This document shows positions 43,862 to 52,591 of a stretch of DNA of 64,000 nucleotides, one piece after another. The position numbers and the translations under genes are program-made. The notes under the pieces were generated by a model. It was not told where the DNA came from. It searched no databases and worked only from the letters and a program-made list of their open reading frames with translations. Numbering within the stretch: the first letter of the stretch is position 1; every line of letters begins with the position of its first letter. Origin of the DNA: Aequorivita vladivostokensis (lineage in GTDB: Bacteria; Bacteroidota; Bacteroidia; Flavobacteriales; Flavobacteriaceae); the NCBI RefSeq assembly GCF_000952855.1, contig NZ_JSVU01000006.1, positions 121,788 through 185,787 of the forward strand. Reading direction: 5' to 3'.

Positions 43862-45691
43862 TTACATTCTCAGGTATAATTCCCTAAGCTTCTCTGGGGT
43901 AATTATTGTCTCCCAATCTGCTCCAAGGGCGTTTTCCCACAACGGAACCATTCCCAAGGCCACGGTAATCATCGTGTCCATTTGTTCCTTTGATAGGTTT
44001 TTACAGATGCCTTGTGGAATTTCAATGTTATGTTTCTCAACCATTTTCTTAAACAGCGCTACGTCTTTAGGATAGAATTCCTCCAAATGTTGAAACACGA
44101 TACAATTGCCCACGCCGTGCTTGGTTCCCAAAACGTAGCCCAGACCGTAACTCATGGCGTGTGCCACCCCAACCTGCGAATAGGCAATGCTCATACCGCC
44201 GTGCCAGGATGCCATCATCAATTTAGCTCGTGATTCTTCTTCGGAAAGCGAATCGCCCAAGAAAATTTCCAAACAAAGATCGTACGCCTTCTCGCCGTAA
44301 CTTTGGCTAAAGGCATTTAAAAAGGTACCGTTCAGCGATTCCACGCAATGAATAAAGCAATCCATACCGGTGTAAAACCATTGGTTTTTTGGAACGCCGA
44401 TGGTTAAGTCCGGATCGAGAATAACTTGGTCAAAGGGTGTGAAATCACTATTGATGCCCAATTTACGTACGGGGCCAGTAAGCACGGTAGTACGGGAAAC
44501 TTCTGCACCGGTACCAGAAATGGTTGGAATGCCAACGTGGTAAACGGCCTTCTGTTTTACCAAATCCCAACCTTGGTAATCGGCAGCGCTTCCCTTGTTT
44601 ATTAGCATTATGGAAACGGCCTTAGCCAAATCCATTACAGTACCGCCCCCAATGCCGATAATGCCCGAGGGCGTATGGGTAAATTCGGATTTTATATCCT
44701 TTACCAAATCATCAACTTGTGATGTCTTTGGTTCTTCTTCCGCCGAAATGAATATCAATTTGTCATTAAAGCGAAGGTTAATCCGGTCTAAAATTTCAGC
44801 ATTATCTTTAAACACATCATCCACCAAAAAAATAAACGGGGCATTTTCCTTTTTTTGTGAAGCCAGAATGGACGTAAGCTGGTCAAAACAGCCCGCACCG
44901 AATACCACTTTAGGCACCATCGGGAAATTCCGGAATTTATTGTTTACGGTATCCGGCTTCGTTTCCTTGAGCAATTTATTCGCCCGGGCAAGATCCTCCG
45001 GGGTATCTATTTCAACGCCGGCGGTGTTTGAAACTGCCATTTTTATATTTTTTCCGTATTCCAAATAGCGTATGCATTCTATCTTCTCTACCGCTTCCAG
45101 GGAGCGCATAGGCAAGTGATAAAAATCCATGATGGCCTGTTTGCGGAAGGCGTATATGCCCTTGTGCTTGTAATATTGAATCTCTACGTTTTTGTCGCGG
45201 GGATAGGGAATCGGCGACCGTGAAAAATAAAGCGCAAAGTTGTCTTTATCTACGATCACCTTTACGGTATTGGGATCGTTTATTTCCTTCCAATCATGAA
45301 TTTCGGTCATTAAGGAAGCCAGGTCAATTTTATCCGCATCGGGTTCATTGAACACTGCCAAAACCTTTTCCAAACCCTCACGGCTCGTAAAAGGTTCGTC
45401 GCCCTGCACGTTTACCACAATGTCAATGTCCATATTTTCCACGGCCTCGGCAATACGGTCGCTTCCGCAGTCGTGTTCCTTTTGGCTCATAATGGCCTTG
45501 CCACCATTGGCCTCAATTTCCTGAAAAATCACCTCACTGTCCGTAACCACGTAAACTTCATCAAAGAGATTGGTTGCTTTTGCAGCCTCATAGGTTCTAA
45601 CTATTACGGGCTTGCCAGCTAAGTCCTGCATCAGTTTTCCGGGGAATCGCGACGCACCGTATCGTGCGGGGATCATTGCTATTATTTTCAA
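43862..45691 (-). CDS. kdsB-kdnB: Fusion of Kdo cytidylyltransferase (KdsB) and Kdo 8-oxidase (KdnB)
   Basis: 609 residues, two full-length enzymes. Residues 1-243 are Kds[24 protein letters not shown], and [10 protein letters not shown], which activate Kdo as CMP-Kdo. Residues 253-609 (357 aa) match KdnB, the iron-dependent alcohol dehydrogenase that oxidises C8 of Kdo on the way to 8-amino-3,8-dideoxy-Kdo: [35 protein letters not shown], with the iron ligands D444, H448, H511 and H525 all visible. The two are separate proteins in Shewanella. Here the fusion would couple oxidation to CMP transfer. The aminotransferase partner KdnA is not in the window. It has its own promoter (TTG-N18-TATTTTTG). 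Confidence 0.9.
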   Translation of the reverse strand: MKIIAMIPARYGASRFPGKLMQDLAGKPVIVRTYEAAKATNLFDEVYVVTDSEVIFQEIEANGGKAIMSQKEHDCGSDRIAEAVENMDIDIVVNVQGDEPFTSREGLEKVLAVFNEPDADKIDLASLMTEIHDWKEINDPNTVKVIVDKDNFALYFSRSPIPYPRDKNVEIQYYKHKGIYAFRKQAIMDFYHLPMRSLEAVEKIECIRYLEYGKNIKMAVSNTAGVEIDTPEDLARANKLLKETKPDTVNNKFRNFPMVPKVVFGAGCFDQLTSILASQKKENAPFIFLVDDVFKDNAEILDRINLRFNDKLIFISAEEEPKTSQVDDLVKDIKSEFTHTPSGIIGIGGGTVMDLAKAVSIMLINKGSAADYQGWDLVKQKAVYHVGIPTISGTGAEVSRTTVLTGPVRKLGINSDFTPFDQVILDPDLTIGVPKNQWFYTGMDCFIHCVESLNGTFLNAFSQSYGEKAYDLCLEIFLGDSLSEEESRAKLMMASWHGGMSIAYSQVGVAHAMSYGLGYVLGTKHGVGNCIVFQHLEEFYPKDVALFKKMVEKHNIEIPQGICKNLSKEQMDTMITVALGMVPLWENALGADWETIITPEKLRELYLRM

Positions 45692-45714
45692 GTCGAAGTT
45701 TTTAAAAATGATTT

Positions 45715-45743
45715 CAAAAATAAGAAGTTTAAGCGGGTGGCAA
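45715..45743 (-). promoter_or_regulatory. Promoter of kdsB-kdnB
   Basis: The minus strand reads TTG (45743-45741), 18 bases, then TATTTTTG (45722-45715), the full Bacteroidota pattern TTG-N17-20-TAnnTTTG. The -7 element ends 24 bases before the ATG at 45691. The -33 part overlaps the end of the DUF4126 gene, so kdsB-kdnB does not need that gene's promoter. Confidence 0.65.
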
Positions 45744-46307
45744 TCTTTTTTTGCGAAGCTTTTTATAAAATCTGAATATTAGAAAAAACAAAAGCACAAC
45801 AAGGATAAAGGCCAAAATAGGAATAAATATGGAAGCAAAGGCCAAAACGGTTGCAATGGCCGTTTCTACCGTGGCGAGAATGGGGTTCGCGGTGCCGGCC
45901 GTGGTGGCGGTTGACGTCAACCGTGCGGCCGAAGCATTACCTTTAATTGCCGCAGCCGTGCCCCCGCCCGCAATGATAGCCAAAGACCACGTAACCACGG
46001 GACTTAAATCTGTTATGGTTGCCACTAACACTAAGGTTCCCGCCAATGTGGCCAAGGGCAGGGAAATTGTGTCCAATAAATTATCTAACCAAGGAATATA
46101 GTATCCGAAAATTTCAACAGCGGTAGCAACTCCCATCGTTATAACTGCGGTAAGGCTTCCCAGCCATTGCCAGCTTTCATTTAAGGTAATAACCTCACAA
46201 TATCCCGCCAAACTTAACACAAGCAGAGGCAAAAAAACGCGGAAACCGACGGCGGCCGCCAAGCCAATGCCCAAAAATAAGCTGATGAGGATTTCCAGAT
46301 TTTCCAT
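45729..46307 (-). CDS. DUF4126 domain-containing membrane protein
   Basis: 192 residues, mostly hydrophobic, with several Gly/Ala-rich membrane helices such as [20 protein letters not shown] and [17 protein letters not shown], ending in a basic tail [14 protein letters not shown]. Family known across Bacteroidota; function not known. It lies six bases after the helicase gene stops on the same strand. Confidence 0.85.
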   Translation of the reverse strand: MENLEILISLFLGIGLAAAVGFRVFLPLLVLSLAGYCEVITLNESWQWLGSLTAVITMGVATAVEIFGYYIPWLDNLLDTISLPLATLAGTLVLVATITDLSPVVTWSLAIIAGGGTAAAIKGNASAARLTSTATTAGTANPILATVETAIATVLAFASIFIPILAFILVVLLFFLIFRFYKKLRKKRLPPA

Positions 46308-46313
46308 GAGCCA

Positions 46314-47738
46314 CTAATCTACAAAAAATTCATCCTTGAAACCTATTAAATACAATTTTTCACGCGCACGGGTCACGGCTGTGTAAAGCCAGCGCAAGTA
46401 TTCCTTATCGATGCCATTTGGAAGATAGGGCTGCTCCACAAAAACCGTATTCCACTGCCCTCCTTGCGATTTATGGCAGGTTATGGCGTAACTGAACTTT
46501 ACCTGTAGCGCATTGAAATACTTATTATTCTTAACCGCCAAAAACTTTTTGTATTTGGATTTTTCCATCGCGTAATCCTTCATCACTTCTTGATACAGTT
46601 TGTTTGATTCATCATAAGTGAGCGATGGGCTTTCTGAAGTAAGCGTATCGAGTAAAAGCACTGTTTCCAAAGGTTTCATGTTTGGGTAATCCACCATTCG
46701 CATTTTCACTTCGGCAAAACGGAAGCCGTACAATTCCTTGAAAGCGAAAATTTCCAAAACCTCCACAATATCGCCGTTGGCAATAAATCCTACCTCGCTG
46801 GTATTGTCCACCCAAAAATAATTGTTTTTCACCACCATTAAATAATCGCCAGCGGAAAGTTCCGATTCCTGAAAGAGAATCCGTTCGCGGATGCTTTGAT
46901 TGTATAGGTTTGCTCTTTTATTTGAACGGACAATTATTACGGTGTCCTCGTTTCCCAAGGCAGCATAACTATCGTTTATGGCGTCCATAATTTCCTGCCC
47001 GTCAACGGGGCGGATTACATCGGCGAAATTTACTCCCGAAAACTTAAATGCCTCGTAAAGTTCGTCGTCCAAACGCTCACGGATTCGGGTAGCATTTTCC
47101 AAAATACCACTATCCTTTTGTTGGCGCACCACTTCATCCAGTTCGAGTTTTATTACCTCGCGGTTGTATTGGTTCTCGAGCAGAAGCGGATCCAGCGCGG
47201 GACTGATATCCAAATGCACCGGTGGCAATTGTGCCGAATCGCCAATGAGCAGTAGCTTACAATTATTGCCGCTATATACATATTGCATCAAATCGTCCAG
47301 CAGGGAGCCATTTTCAAAAAGTTTTGAATCTTGGTTTATATCGGGAATCATCGAGGCCTCATCTACTATAAAAATAGTATCGCGATGTTTATTCTGCTGT
47401 AATGTGAAGGAAACGGAACCTTTTTCGCTTTTCGGAAAATATATTTTTTTGTGGATAGTAAAAGCTTGTCTATTTGAATAATTGCTAATAACCTTTGCCG
47501 CCCGTCCCGTTGGTGCCAATAGCACCGAACGCTTTTTTATTTTGGAAAGATTTTTCACCAAGGAACCCACAATCGTAGTCTTTCCGGTTCCCGCATATCC
47601 TTTTAACAAAAAGGTTTCATTTTTGTTTGTACCCAACACAAATTTTGCCAATAATTGAAGTGCAATATCCTGCTTTGCGGTTGTGTTATGTGGAAAATCA
47701 TTTTTTAAATAACTGTAAAATTCTGATACATTCATCAT
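46314..47738 (-). CDS. AAA-type helicase with RecD/UvrD-like architecture
   Basis: 474 residues. Walker A GYAGTGKTT (47-55), Walker B IFIVDEASM, an arginine/sensor region and C-terminal UvrD_C_2 motifs YAITCHKSQGGQWNTVFVEQP and YTAVTRAREKLYLIG. This matches small RecD-like ATP-dependent helicases (RecD2/Dda-like) without the N-terminal RecBC-binding domain. It probably acts in DNA repair or replication restart. A TATCTTTA variant of the -7 box sits upstream on this strand. Confidence 0.85.
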   Translation of the reverse strand: MMNVSEFYSYLKNDFPHNTTAKQDIALQLLAKFVLGTNKNETFLLKGYAGTGKTTIVGSLVKNLSKIKKRSVLLAPTGRAAKVISNYSNRQAFTIHKKIYFPKSEKGSVSFTLQQNKHRDTIFIVDEASMIPDINQDSKLFENGSLLDDLMQYVYSGNNCKLLLIGDSAQLPPVHLDISPALDPLLLENQYNREVIKLELDEVVRQQKDSGILENATRIRERLDDELYEAFKFSGVNFADVIRPVDGQEIMDAINDSYAALGNEDTVIIVRSNKRANLYNQSIRERILFQESELSAGDYLMVVKNNYFWVDNTSEVGFIANGDIVEVLEIFAFKELYGFRFAEVKMRMVDYPNMKPLETVLLLDTLTSESPSLTYDESNKLYQEVMKDYAMEKSKYKKFLAVKNNKYFNALQVKFSYAITCHKSQGGQWNTVFVEQPYLPNGIDKEYLRWLYTAVTRAREKLYLIGFKDEFFVD

Positions 47739-47792
47739 TCGCTGCTGTCAATGAGGGTTTAAAGATAGGTATGATTTTTTCGGAATATACTT

Positions 47793-47820
47793 TTGTGAAC
47801 AAAAAAAAATTGTAGATTTG
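47793..47820 (+). promoter_or_regulatory. Promoter of the gene at 47864
   Basis: TTG (47793-47795), 17 bases, then TAGATTTG (47813-47820): exact match to TTG-N17-TAnnTTTG. The ATG follows 43 bases downstream. Confidence 0.7.
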
Positions 47821-47863
47821 CGATAGACCTTTTAGTAAAATCAACACTTAAATAATATCAATA

Positions 47864-48526
47864 ATGAAATTAGTAATTCAGATTGTTCTTTGGATTGTCA
47901 TCATCTTTTTGGGCTGGAAATTATGGAACTCGGTTATGGGCCCGGTGGAATTCAACAAAATTAAGGAAGCACGTTATGTTAAAGTAATTCAGAATTTGAA
48001 AGACATTCAGGCCGCAGAACTCGCCCACAAAGAGATCACGGGAAGTTTTACTGGCGATTGGGACAGTTTGATCAATTTTATTGACACCGCAAAGTTTGCC
48101 ATTACCCAAAGACGTGATACCAGTTATGCCGATGTTGCAAAGAACAAGGCTTTTGGAATTAGCGAAGGTTATTTTATTGAAGAATCTCTTATAGATACTT
48201 TAGGATTCACTCCCGTTAAAGATTCCCTTTACGGAAGTACAAACAGATACAAAACAATGATGAATGTGCCCGTGGAAGGTGTTGACGCCAAATTTGACCT
48301 AAAAGCCGGGAAAATCACTAAAAACGACGCCACGTATTCCGTTTTTGAGGCAAAGGTTTCAAAAAAGGTAGTATTGGGAGACCTTGACAAAGATCTTTTA
48401 GCCCAGGAAATGCAGGTACAATCTGTTGATGGCGTTAATGGACCGGATATTAAAGTAGGTTCGCTGGAAGATGTTAATACTTCTGGAAACTGGCCAAAAA
48501 TCTATGATGCAGCAAAAGAAAACTAA
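47864..48526 (+). CDS. Membrane-anchored hypothetical protein
   Basis: 220 residues. One N-terminal helix (MKLVIQIVLWIVIIFLGWKLW, about 1-21) anchors a soluble domain that has EARYVKVIQNLKDIQAAELAHKE, pilin-like in position but without a prepilin cleavage site. Later parts (KAGKITKNDATYSVFEAKVSK) are beta-rich. Conserved in flavobacteria; function unknown. The DUF3822 gene overlaps its 3' end by about 20 bases in another frame. Confidence 0.75.
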   Translation: MKLVIQIVLWIVIIFLGWKLWNSVMGPVEFNKIKEARYVKVIQNLKDIQAAELAHKEITGSFTGDWDSLINFIDTAKFAITQRRDTSYADVAKNKAFGISEGYFIEESLIDTLGFTPVKDSLYGSTNRYKTMMNVPVEGVDAKFDLKAGKITKNDATYSVFEAKVSKKVVLGDLDKDLLAQEMQVQSVDGVNGPDIKVGSLEDVNTSGNWPKIYDAAKEN

Positions 48527-49325
48527 CATACAAAATACAATTAATAATAGACTGTCCGTTCAAATCTCTTTGAACGGGCTTTCTTTTTTGGTGACAAATC
48601 CAGCAAGCGAAGAGCCTGTTTTCTTTTTGGAAAACGTGCTGGACCACAGCACTACACCTGAGGAGCTGTTAATGGAAATAGAAACCATTATGTTCAAAAA
48701 TGAGATTTTGAATACTGCATTCGCTGAAGTTTCCGTCGTTTACTCCACTCCAGTCTATAGTTTGGTTCCCGCACCATTATTTGATGAAACCAAGGCCAGC
48801 GAATATTTAAAGTTCAATTCAAAAATATTGGCCAATGATTATATGGCGCACGATTTGGTTGAAAACCAAAACATCGTGGTGGTTTATGTGCCATTTATGA
48901 ACATCAACAATTTCTTTTTTGAAAAGTACGGCTCTTTCAGCTACTACCATTCCGTTACCGTAATGCTAAAAACAATTTTAGAGGAGGAAAATTACTCACT
49001 TCCTAAAATATTCCTCCACTTTCAGAAAAACAGTTTTGATTGTATCGTTTTGAAAAACGGCAAACTTCAGCTTTGCAACAGCTATACCTATAAAACGCCC
49101 GAAGATTTTATCTATTATACGCTTTTCTGTATGGAACAGTTGCACTTGGATTCAGATAATATCCCGGTAATTCTTTGTGGCGAAATTGAAAAGGAGGATG
49201 ACAACTTCAAAATTGCGTATACCTACATCCGCAATCTAGAATTTATGGATTCAAATTATACTGCAACAAGAAGCTTGGATAACGATAGGCCACACAACCA
49301 TTTCATTCTAAAAAACGTAATTTAA
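48504..49325 (+). CDS. DUF3822 family protein
   Basis: 273 residues from ATG 48504 (or ATG 48507). The DUF3822 family, a flavobacterial ASKHA-like fold, is recognised by LSVQISLNGLSFLV, VFFLENVLDHSTTPEEL, VYSTPVYSLVPAPLFDE and FDCIVLKNGKLQLCN. It overlaps the preceding gene by 23 bases and rsmD by one base (TAATG), so the three are translationally linked. A link to rsmD is regularly seen in this phylum, but the role is unknown. Confidence 0.85.
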   Translation: MMQQKKTNIQNTINNRLSVQISLNGLSFLVTNPASEEPVFFLENVLDHSTTPEELLMEIETIMFKNEILNTAFAEVSVVYSTPVYSLVPAPLFDETKASEYLKFNSKILANDYMAHDLVENQNIVVVYVPFMNINNFFFEKYGSFSYYHSVTVMLKTILEEENYSLPKIFLHFQKNSFDCIVLKNGKLQLCNSYTYKTPEDFIYYTLFCMEQLHLDSDNIPVILCGEIEKEDDNFKIAYTYIRNLEFMDSNYTATRSLDNDRPHNHFILKNVI

Positions 49326-49858
49326 TGCGGATCATTTCGGGAACATATAAAGGAAGAAGATTAACGGCCCCTAAGAACTTGCCCGTGCGTCCCACGACCG
49401 ATTTTGCGAAAGAGGCGCTTTTCAATATTTTGCGTGTTCGGTATTATTTTGATGAAATTGCTGTTTTGGATTTATATGCAGGAACGGGCAACATATGCTT
49501 TGAGTTTGCCTCTCGCGGCGTCCCCGCTATTACGGCGGTTGATGGGCATTTAGGATGCATCCAGTATATCAACAAGATTTCAGAAGAATTTGAATTCCCC
49601 ATCAGCACCGTAAAATCTGATGTAAGCAAATATTTGGAGAAAGCTTCGGGCAACTATGATGTTATCTTTGCAGACCCTCCCTATGACTTTACAACCGAAG
49701 CATTAAAGAAGCTGGTGGAAGTAATTATGGCCAAATCTTTGTTGAATTCGGAAGGAATGCTTATTATTGAACACGCAAAACAAAATGATCTTTCCTCATT
49801 TCCCCATTTTGTAGAAGCTCGAAAATACGGAAGTTCCGTATTCAGTTTTTTTAATTAA
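49325..49858 (+). CDS. rsmD: 16S rRNA (guanine(966)-N2)-methyltransferase RsmD
   Basis: 177 residues. Start MRIISGTYKGRRLTAPK, SAM-binding VLDLYAGTGNICFEF and the catalytic DPPY (ADPPYDF). It methylates G966 of 16S rRNA. The start codon overlaps the stop of the DUF3822 gene (TAATG), and the next gene begins 11 bases later. Confidence 0.96.
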   Translation: MRIISGTYKGRRLTAPKNLPVRPTTDFAKEALFNILRVRYYFDEIAVLDLYAGTGNICFEFASRGVPAITAVDGHLGCIQYINKISEEFEFPISTVKSDVSKYLEKASGNYDVIFADPPYDFTTEALKKLVEVIMAKSLLNSEGMLIIEHAKQNDLSSFPHFVEARKYGSSVFSFFN

Positions 49859-49869
49859 AACATACACTT

Positions 49870-50253
49870 TTGTCGTTCACAAGCAAAACTATTGATTTAG
49901 GCTTTATTGTCATGGAACTAACCGAACACTGTGTTACTGCCACTGTGAAGGAAGGTGTTTTAATTAAATTAGAGCATATCGCTGCGCTCCACGAAGTATT
50001 TGCCGAATATTACTCCGAAAGAAGTTTTGGTTATATTGACAACCGAATAAACCAATACGCCATAAATCTAAATCCCGAACTCTACAATACTCGTTATGCC
50101 AAAATGGTTGGAATAGCCATTGTATGCTATACCGACAACTGTATCAAAAATGCAAATTTTGAAAAAACTTTCTATAATTGGCCCTTTGGCGTTTTTAAAG
50201 ATTTGGATGAAGCAAAATCGTGGATTGAGAAATTAATTACCGAAGAAAAATAA
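49870..50253 (+). CDS. STAS/SpoIIAA-like flavobacterial protein (paralogue of the gene at 26262)
   Basis: 127 residues from a TTG start; an ATG at 49912 would cut off conserved beta strands (TIDLGFIV), so the TTG is preferred. The protein has a beta start, a helix (LIKLEHIAALHEVFAEYY), a strand with FGYIDNRINQYAI and the C-terminal helix FGVFKDLDEAKSWIEKL. This last segment matches that in the gene at 26262. Possible partner-switch or lipid-binding STAS-type role, unproven. Confidence 0.65.
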   Translation: MSFTSKTIDLGFIVMELTEHCVTATVKEGVLIKLEHIAALHEVFAEYYSERSFGYIDNRINQYAINLNPELYNTRYAKMVGIAIVCYTDNCIKNANFEKTFYNWPFGVFKDLDEAKSWIEKLITEEK

Positions 50254-50258
50254 AAAAA

Positions 50259-50577
50259 TGCAGGCCTATAAGCCGGGTTCTGTCCCCCATTTAACATCGG
50301 GGCCTTATCATTTATCTAGACGTATGGTTACCCATACGCTCAATCTGCCTACCCTCCTGCATCGGGCGGGTACCCTCTAGCACAGGTTTACGTGGCATTT
50401 CACCGCATAGAGTTTACCTGATTTCACTACAGCATTACCTGTACATCCTTTCTGTTGCACTTGTCCTGAAATCCCCGCGAAGGCGGGGATCCCGACGGCC
50501 GTTAGCCGCTATGCTTCCCTTTGGTGTCCGGACTTTCCTCTCCCGAATTAACTTCGGCAGCGATAAGGCGGCCTGCT
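50259..50577 (-). ncRNA. rnpB: RNase P RNA (rnpB)
   Basis: On the minus strand the transcript runs from about 50577 to 50259. It has GAGGAAAGTCCGGACACC near the 5' end and ACAGAACCCGGCTTATAGGC at the 3' end, the two hallmark sequences. The P1 helix is GCAGGCC (50576-50570) with GGCCTGC (50266-50260). Conserved bases such as AGTGCAACAGA (CR-II) are visible. A long hairpin (ATCCCCGC-CTTC-GCGGGGAT, about 50477-50496) replaces or extends the P9 helix. The catalytic RNA matures tRNA 5' ends. Confidence 0.95.
50477..50496. repeat. Mobile-type palindrome inside RNase P RNA
   Basis: Plus strand ATCCCCGC-GAAG-GCGGGGAT, an eight-base perfect stem with a four-base loop. It resembles the short CCCGC.. 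hairpins found before gcvT (39131-39144) and elsewhere. In the RNA it forms an extra-long P9-like arm. Confidence 0.6.
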
Positions 50578-50580
50578 GCG

Positions 50581-50588
50581 CAAAAATA
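50581..50588 (-). promoter_or_regulatory. Candidate -7 element of rnpB
   Basis: The minus strand reads TATTTTTG, matching TAnnTTTG, a few bases upstream of the P1 5' strand. No TTG at the usual distance was found. Confidence 0.45.
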
Positions 50589-50652
50589 CGTCAATGTTAA
50601 TAAATATAGGAAAATACAAACAGCTATTTTTTAAAAACCCGTTGTACATCTT

Positions 50653-50660
50653 TATATTTG
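50653..50660 (+). promoter_or_regulatory. Candidate -7 element of dnaX
   Basis: TATATTTG ends ten bases before the dnaX ATG at 50671, so the leader would be about five bases long. Confidence 0.5.
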
Positions 50661-50670
50661 TTTCCGCACT

Positions 50671-52503
50671 ATGGAACACTTCATTGTATCAGCCCGAAAG
50701 TATCGCCCCGCCGTTTTTAAAGACGTTGTTGGGCAACAGGCCATTACCAATACCTTGGAGAATGCCATAGAGAACAACCACCTTGCGCAGGCATTACTTT
50801 TTACGGGACCACGTGGCGTGGGTAAAACTACCTGTGCTCGAATTCTCGCAAAAAAAATAAATTCTGACGGCACCGAAAAGGAAGGCGAGGATTTCGCTTT
50901 CAATATTTTTGAACTGGATGCCGCTTCAAACAATTCAGTGGATGATATTCGGAATTTGATAGACCAGGTTCGAATCCCGCCACAAGTGGGAAAATACAAG
51001 GTTTATATTATTGACGAGGTCCATATGCTTTCCTCTGCGGCTTTCAACGCATTTTTAAAAACCTTGGAAGAACCGCCGAAGCACGCCATTTTTATCCTGG
51101 CTACTACTGAAAAGCACAAAATAATTCCCACGATTCTATCGCGCTGCCAGATTTTTGATTTTAGACGTATCGGCGTTCGCGATATTAAGGAACATTTGGC
51201 GGAAGTAGCAAAGGCAGAAAACATAGAAGCGGAAGACGACGCGCTGCACATCATCGCCCAAAAAGCGGATGGCGCCTTGCGTGACGCACTTTCCATTTTT
51301 GATAGGGTTGTTAGTTTCGCAGGAAAAAACCTTACCCGCGAGGCAGTTACCGAAAATCTGAACGTACTTGATTATACGTGGTATTTCCAAATAACCGATT
51401 TGCTTTTGGAAAACAACATTCCACAGGTTTTGGTTACATATAACGATATTCTTTCGAAAGGATTTGACGGCCATCATTTCATTATGGGCCTTGCCTCCCA
51501 CTTCCGTGATTTGTTGGTTTGCAAGAACCAAGAAACCATCGATCTTTTGGAAGTTGGAGAACAGGTAAAAACAATGTATTTTGAGCAATCGCAAAAAACA
51601 TCGCCACGGTTTTTAATTGAGGCCATAGACATCGCGAACACCTGCGATCTAAAATATAAAAACAGCCAAAACCAACGATTGCTCGTTGAGCTTTGTTTAA
51701 TGCAGCTTGCTTCCCTGACCTTTCAGGGCGAAAAAAAAAACTCCAATAGCGGCCAGCGTTTCGTAATACCTCCCTCCTATTTTAAATCTGAAAAATTTAC
51801 TTCGGAAAAAATAACTTCTGCCGGGAGTGTTGTGCCCCAAGCTGCGAAGAAAATCGAAACAGATCCCGATAGCTATCGGGACAAAGCCGAAAAAGAAATA
51901 GTACGCGAGCCTTCTGAAGAAATTGCTTCAAAGAATAAAATTTCCGAAGAGAATATTTCCGAAGAAAAAGCAAAGCAAAAACCAAATGGGGGCCAACCCG
52001 AAAAGGTAATCGAACGGCCACAGATCCTCGCGGAGCGCAATGCCAAAAAAGTTTCGGCCCTTTCGCTGAAAAGCATTCAAAAAAAGCAGGAAATAAAGCA
52101 GGAACTGGTTGCAAACCAACCCGATGCCGAAAACCTGCCGGTAACTGAATTTTCCGAAGAAGAAATGCAGGCGGCTTGGGACGAATATACCACAAACGTT
52201 GAAAGCGACGGCAAATACAATCTGCTTTCGCATTTAACGATGGGCGTGCCAAAATTGGATGGGTCCGTAATCCATCTTGAATTTCCCAACCAAACCATAA
52301 AAACTGAAGTGGAGCGTGCCAAGTATGAATTGCTCGGCTTTTTGCGCGAAAAACTTCAGAATTATGAAATAGACCTGGACATTACCGTGAACGAAACTGC
52401 TGAAAAACGGTATGCCTACACCACCCGCGAAAAATTTGAAAAAATGAAGGAGAAAAATCCGTTGATAGAAAAATTGCGGAGGGAATTTGATTTGGACGTT
52501 TAA
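50671..52503 (+). CDS. dnaX: DNA polymerase III subunit gamma/tau
   Basis: 610 residues. AAA+ clamp-loader: Walker A GPRGVGKTT (46-54), DExx in VYIIDEVHML, sensor region with LSRCQIFDF. The zinc module with four Cys, usual after Walker A, is absent; only KKINSDGTEKEGED stands there, as in other flavobacterial DnaX. The C-terminal half (about 380-490) is a variable, Lys/Glu-rich linker. It contains a palindrome insertion (51864-51881) read in frame as DPDSYRD. The end (about 500-610) is a tau-type domain. No obvious frameshift slippage motif was checked. Confidence 0.96.
   Translation: MEHFIVSARKYRPAVFKDVVGQQAITNTLENAIENNHLAQALLFTGPRGVGKTTCARILAKKINSDGTEKEGEDFAFNIFELDAASNNSVDDIRNLIDQVRIPPQVGKYKVYIIDEVHMLSSAAFNAFLKTLEEPPKHAIFILATTEKHKIIPTILSRCQIFDFRRIGVRDIKEHLAEVAKAENIEAEDDALHIIAQKADGALRDALSIFDRVVSFAGKNLTREAVTENLNVLDYTWYFQITDLLLENNIPQVLVTYNDILSKGFDGHHFIMGLASHFRDLLVCKNQETIDLLEVGEQVKTMYFEQSQKTSPRFLIEAIDIANTCDLKYKNSQNQRLLVELCLMQLASLTFQGEKKNSNSGQRFVIPPSYFKSEKFTSEKITSAGSVVPQAAKKIETDPDSYRDKAEKEIVREPSEEIASKNKISEENISEEKAKQKPNGGQPEKVIERPQILAERNAKKVSALSLKSIQKKQEIKQELVANQPDAENLPVTEFSEEEMQAAWDEYTTNVESDGKYNLLSHLTMGVPKLDGSVIHLEFPNQTIKTEVERAKYELLGFLREKLQNYEIDLDITVNETAEKRYAYTTREKFEKMKEKNPLIEKLRREFDLDV
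51864..51881. repeat. 18-base palindrome inside dnaX
   Basis: TCCCGATAGCTATCGGGA is a perfect 18-base palindrome lying in the variable linker of dnaX, translated in frame. A second copy, TCCCGACAGCTATCGGGA, is at 61314-61331 in an intergenic site. One base differs. Confidence 0.75.
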
Positions 52504-52509
52504 CCCCCC

Positions 52510-52530
52510 CTGTCCCCCTAAAGGGGGAAC
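52510..52530. terminator. Hairpin after dnaX
   Basis: CCCCC-TAAA-GGGGG with flanking TGT/AAC follows the dnaX stop by about ten bases. No T run follows, so it may be a repeat unit rather than a true terminator. Confidence 0.4.
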
Positions 52531-52542
52531 CGAAAAATCAGC

Positions 52543-52588
52543 AATCGTAAATCCGGAATCAAAAATCGTAAATCGTAAATCGTAAATC
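52543..52588 (+). repeat. Heptamer array (AATCGTA) before miaE
   Basis: Four AATC-type units: AATCGTA at 52543-52549 with a partial unit after it, then a tight array at 52564-52588 of three AATCGTA copies plus AATC. It ends three bases before the miaE ATG and so occupies the ribosome-binding region. Confidence 0.75.
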
Positions 52589-52591
52589 AAA

